From positions 1 to 8,239 of the forward strand of contig CALAJG010000210.1 in assembly GCA_937923375.1 (NCBI GenBank): a DNA stretch of 8,239 nt, read 5' to 3'. Below the pieces are notes generated by a model. It was not told the DNA's origin and made no database searches. It saw nothing but the letters and a program-made list of their open reading frames with translations. Source of the DNA: an uncultured Leucothrix sp. Lineage in GTDB: Bacteria; Pseudomonadota; Gammaproteobacteria; Thiotrichales; Thiotrichaceae. How positions within the stretch are numbered: position 1 is the stretch's first letter; the number at the start of each line of letters is the position of its first letter. Shown here in pieces: positions 6,118-8,239 of this stretch. The translations under genes and the position numbers were made by a program.

Positions 6118-6750
6118 TCAACGACTGATTGTCATCATCAAAAACCCCGTAAATGCGCCATTACTTGGACTTAGCTTGGGGTCTGCTTCATCACGAAGGT
6201 TTGTCAGAAAATCACTGTAGTCTCGGTAAAACTCAAACGAAGGTCGCGGCTTGTAAACCAGCTCTTTATCCATCTCAAAATATTTCAAAACCGACTTGGT
6301 GACACTGGGTTTGATAAACCAGTTTTCCTGCATATCATAGTAGTAGGGAATCGCGCTGATCATTGACCAAGAACCCAATTTTAGTTTGATGAGCTGATCT
6401 AGCATTTGGTCAAAGCCTCTCTCTTTATTACCATGTAGTCGGTCAAACAATGCCTCTACCAAGCGCTCTCGCTCTATTGGAGAAAGTGCTCCGACCCCAT
6501 CACGAAACCTTAACCTATCAAACATGAAAACCATTGAGGAACGAGAGACAGTCAGAATCATGTGTTGAATGATCGATTCAGGGAGTCCAAACTTTGTTTC
6601 AGCAAAGGCCTCTTGCGCCTGAGCAGCTAACTTATCAAGGTTGTGTTTTTTACGAATTTTCATGATGGCTTCGTCATCAAAGCCATCCGGGTAACGTGCA
6701 AAAAAGTCACCTTGCAGCTCAAATAATTTGTCGATTCTCATGAAATTCAT
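6118..6750 (-). CDS. Conserved-looking cytoplasmic protein of unknown function
   Basis: The 210-residue protein has no signal peptide and no membrane segment, is rich in charged and aromatic residues, and looks largely helical. I do not recognise a named domain. Its most family-like part is the C-terminal third, from the NWFIKPSVTKSVLKYFE segment (143-159) through EFYRDYSDF (173-181) to DPKLSPSNGAFTGFLMM (190-206); this resembles uncharacterised conserved proteins recalled from other bacteria, but no function can be given. Two starts are possible: the ATG at 6750 (MNFMRID) or the one three codons later at 6741. Neither has a strong Shine-Dalgarno sequence. The gene is divergent from the yqiJ-like gene across 213 bp and co-directional with the lipoprotein hydrolase 218 bp downstream, too far for an obvious operon. 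Confidence 0.82.
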   Translation of the reverse strand: MNFMRIDKLFELQGDFFARYPDGFDDEAIMKIRKKHNLDKLAAQAQEAFAETKFGLPESIIQHMILTVSRSSMVFMFDRLRFRDGVGALSPIERERLVEALFDRLHGNKERGFDQMLDQLIKLKLGSWSMISAIPYYYDMQENWFIKPSVTKSVLKYFEMDKELVYKPRPSFEFYRDYSDFLTNLRDEADPKLSPSNGAFTGFLMMTISR

Positions 6751-6775
6751 TACTCATTTTAACGGACGCAGAGGC

Positions 6776-6787
6776 CTATTCGAATAG
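6776..6787. promoter_or_regulatory. 12-bp perfect palindrome upstream of the unknown gene
   Basis: CTATTCGAATAG is exactly self-complementary and lies 25 bp before the ATG at 6750, in the region shared by two divergent genes. The position suits an operator near the promoter of the minus-strand gene. A 12-bp palindrome can also arise by chance in a window of this size, so the call is weak. The rest of 6751-6963 holds no open frame. It includes an exact TTGACA at 6822-6827 with no -10 match at proper spacing. Confidence 0.25.
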
Positions 6788-6918
6788 CAAGCAAGGCGGT
6801 TACATAAATTAGAACACACCATTGACAGATTCAGGGAGTGTTTAAGGGTTTATGCTAGATTATCCACTACCAAATTCAAGCTAAATGGCCGAAAACACAT
6901 GCAAGCATAAAGAAAACC

Positions 6919-6927
6919 TGATACTAT
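6919..6927 (+). promoter_or_regulatory. Probable extended -10 promoter of the yqiJ-like/flotillin operon
   Basis: TGATACTAT has the TGn extension followed by TACTAT, a four-of-six match to TATAAT, with AT-rich DNA downstream. No convincing -35 lies 16-18 bp upstream, which an extended -10 can tolerate. It would give a leader of about 30 nt before the GTG at 6964. Confidence 0.4.
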
Positions 6928-6952
6928 AAAAAACGATATAAAACAATAAAAT

Positions 6953-6957
6953 AGGAG
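6953..6957 (+). promoter_or_regulatory. Ribosome binding site that fixes the GTG start
   Basis: AGGAG lies 6 nt before the GTG at 6964. No ATG at comparable spacing exists, so this site decides the uncommon start codon. Confidence 0.75.
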
Positions 6958-6963
6958 ACTTTA

Positions 6964-7596
6964 GTGGGCGGTTTCATCGCTGGTATATTCACATTCCCAA
7001 CCGTATTTTTCAGTGGCCTTTTGGTTCTGGTACTTCTTTATTGGCTAGTTGCAGGTTTTGGACTAGGCGACTTTGAAAGTTCAGAAGGCGATATTGCCTT
7101 AGATACCGACCTTGATGTCGGTGAATCTTCAATCAGCGTTAGCGGATTACTGTCTAAATTCAAACTAGATGGCATACCCTTAACTATCAGCCTCTCTTTT
7201 ATAATCTTAGCCTCATGGGTAATTAGCTTTTTGGCCGTATACTTTATTTATCCAATGCTACCTTCAGGCTGGGTACAAATCGCTATTGGCGCATGGATTT
7301 TGCTACTTGCACCCGTTGTTTCAGCAATCATTGTTTCGCCATTGCTACAGCCGTTTAAGTCCATTTTCAAAAAACAGCCGGAAAAGCAGGCTAAAGACCT
7401 AATTGGCCAGTATGCAAAAGTGCGTAGTGGCAAAGTCACCGCAACAGTGGGGGAAGCCGTGTTACAAGACGGTGGCGCAGGACTAATACTAAAAATACGT
7501 TGCGCTGAAGAAAACACAATCGCTAGGGGCGATTCGGTAAGACTACAAAGCTTGGATCAGGCAACCGGTTTTTACCAAGTTACAGCCGCAAAATAA
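6964..7596 (+). CDS. YqiJ-like inner-membrane protein with C-terminal OB-fold (NfeD-type partner of flotillin)
   Basis: Translation starts at GTG 6964, backed by AGGAG at good spacing, and gives 210 residues, close to the 209 of E. coli YqiJ. There are three likely membrane segments (about 11-32, 72-97 and 103-128). An acidic, Asp/Glu-rich stretch (35-54) follows the first. The C-terminal soluble domain (about 144-208) has the beta-rich pattern LIGQYAKVRSG...GEAVLQDGG...ARGDSVRL expected of an OB-fold. YqiJ/NfeD-type proteins are encoded beside flotillins and are thought to act with them at membrane microdomains. That is the arrangement here: the next gene, 104 bp on and in the same direction, has an SPFH domain. 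Co-transcription is likely. The family call rests on architecture and neighbourhood more than on a long identical motif. Confidence 0.85.
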   Translation: MGGFIAGIFTFPTVFFSGLLVLVLLYWLVAGFGLGDFESSEGDIALDTDLDVGESSISVSGLLSKFKLDGIPLTISLSFIILASWVISFLAVYFIYPMLPSGWVQIAIGAWILLLAPVVSAIIVSPLLQPFKSIFKKQPEKQAKDLIGQYAKVRSGKVTATVGEAVLQDGGAGLILKIRCAEENTIARGDSVRLQSLDQATGFYQVTAAK

Positions 7597-7607
7597 TATT
7601 CTCTAGC

Positions 7608-7655
7608 GCATCTTTGCAAACTGAGATGCTCTATGACCTGCCGCAAATAACGGCA
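7608..7655 (+). other. Two small hairpins between the yqiJ-like and flotillin genes
   Basis: GCATCT (7608-7613) pairs with AGATGC (7624-7629) around 10 nt that include the palindrome TTTGCAAA. TGCCG (7639-7643) pairs with CGGCA (7651-7655) around CAAATAA. Neither is followed at once by a T run; the TTTTTT at 7682-7687 lies 26 nt past the second stem. They may protect or process the transcript and set different levels for the two proteins, rather than terminate it. Confidence 0.35.
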
Positions 7656-7700
7656 CTCAATATCAAACAACAAATCTAATCTTTTTTCAGGGACATCGCT

Positions 7701-8239
7701 ATGGGTACACTTTCAATCATGACACTCGTTGTCGTCGGTATTATCGCTCTAATTGTTATCTGCGTTTTATTCGCAATTACTCGACTTTACGTCAAAGTGC
7801 CTCAGGGTTGGGCACTGATTATCAATGACATGAGCAACATGCCAAAAGTGAAATTCACCGGTGGAATCGTTTGGCCTGTCATCAATAAAAAAGAATTAAT
7901 GAAAGTATCTTTGATCACGCTAGAAATTGATCGGAAGAACAAAGATGGTTTGATTTGTAAAGACAATATCCGTGCAGATATCAGCGTTGCGTTTTACCTT
8001 CGCGTTAATGAAACCCAAGATGATGTATTGAAGGTTGCCAAGGCCATTGGTGTGGATCGCGCCTCTGATAAAGGCGCTGTTAACGAACTATTTAATGCAA
8101 AGTTTGCTGAAGCCTTGAAGACTGTGGGTAAGCAAATGGACTTCGTCGAGCTGTTTGATGACCGTATTGGCTTCCGTGACAAAATCGTTGAAGTTATCGG
8201 TGATGATTTGAATGGTTATGCGCTCGAAGATGTGGCGAT
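7701..8239 (+). CDS. Flotillin-like SPFH-domain protein (YqiK type), C-terminus beyond window
   Basis: The ATG at 7701 follows AGGGA with a 7-nt spacer; the frame stays open to the right edge, giving 179 residues of a protein that in YqiK-type flotillins usually exceeds 500. Residues about 7-28 are one N-terminal membrane segment. The SPFH/Band 7 domain starts right after it. Recognisable pieces are the GGIVWPVI turn (54-61), SLITLEIDRKNKDGLICKDNIRADISVAFYLRV (70-102), which has the YqiK-like pattern of a conserved TL-x-I-xR strand followed by a KDxxRxDxxVAFxxRV strand, and the helix NELFNAKFAEALKTVGKQMDFVELFDDR (128-155). Flotillins oligomerise at the inner membrane and organise functional membrane microdomains; the missing part should be the heptad-rich coiled coil. 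It sits downstream of the YqiJ-like partner and is probably in the same transcript. Its exact client proteins are unknown. Confidence 0.92.
   Translation, partial: MGTLSIMTLVVVGIIALIVICVLFAITRLYVKVPQGWALIINDMSNMPKVKFTGGIVWPVINKKELMKVSLITLEIDRKNKDGLICKDNIRADISVAFYLRVNETQDDVLKVAKAIGVDRASDKGAVNELFNAKFAEALKTVGKQMDFVELFDDRIGFRDKIVEVIGDDLNGYALEDVA

Noticed and set aside
6822..6827. Exact TTGACA as a -35 element for the yqiJ-like gene
   Set aside because: No acceptable -10 hexamer lies 16-18 bp downstream, and it is over 130 bp from the start codon; the extended -10 at 6919 is a better candidate.

Overview
The window reads like a chromosomal segment of a Gram-negative bacterium, most probably a gammaproteobacterium. 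The reasons are a lipobox-bearing lipoprotein esterase, a YqiJ/YqiK-type membrane OB-fold and flotillin gene pair, an AraC regulator fused to a GyrI-like domain, and a secreted NHL-repeat protein ending in a DUF5648-like domain. The taxonomic call is an inference from gene content and moderately AT-rich DNA. No marker gene, tRNA, rRNA, transposase or CRISPR array is visible.

Layout. (1) Positions 1-1890 hold a divergent pair: a PLP-dependent class I/II aminotransferase on the minus strand, cut by the left edge, and an AraC-GyrI regulator on the plus strand. The 114-bp gap between them carries a tandem 22-bp direct repeat that looks like the regulator's operator, plus a small inverted repeat. 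(2) Positions 1923-2249 are a DUF5648-like fragment whose translation aligns without gaps to the last 106 residues of the protein encoded just downstream. It has lost its 5' part and is frameshifted near its 3' end, so it is best read as a pseudogene. (3) Positions 2377-4911 encode an 844-residue exported protein with about twelve NHL-type repeats and three C-terminal DUF5648-like repeats. (4) A hairpin at 4979-5011 separates it from a convergent minus-strand lipoprotein alpha/beta hydrolase at 5039-5899. The leader of the hydrolase contains a 67-nt imperfect palindrome. (5) Positions 6118-6750 (minus) encode a conserved-looking cytoplasmic protein of unknown function, divergent from (6) the yqiJ-like gene (6964-7596) and the flotillin-like yqiK-type gene (7701 to the right edge).

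How the genes may work together. The aminotransferase and the AraC protein probably form one ligand-responsive unit. The yqiJ-like and yqiK-like genes probably form an operon for a membrane-microdomain scaffold and its partner. The NHL-DUF5648 protein and the hydrolase both act outside the cytoplasm but face opposite directions and show no sign of co-regulation. No gene-free stretch exceeds 300 bp; the longest are 5900-6117 and 6751-6963, described below.

I do not see a clear new multi-gene system. The observations most worth following are the repeated AraC operator, the decayed DUF5648 paralogue beside its intact relative, and the palindromic element in front of the hydrolase.
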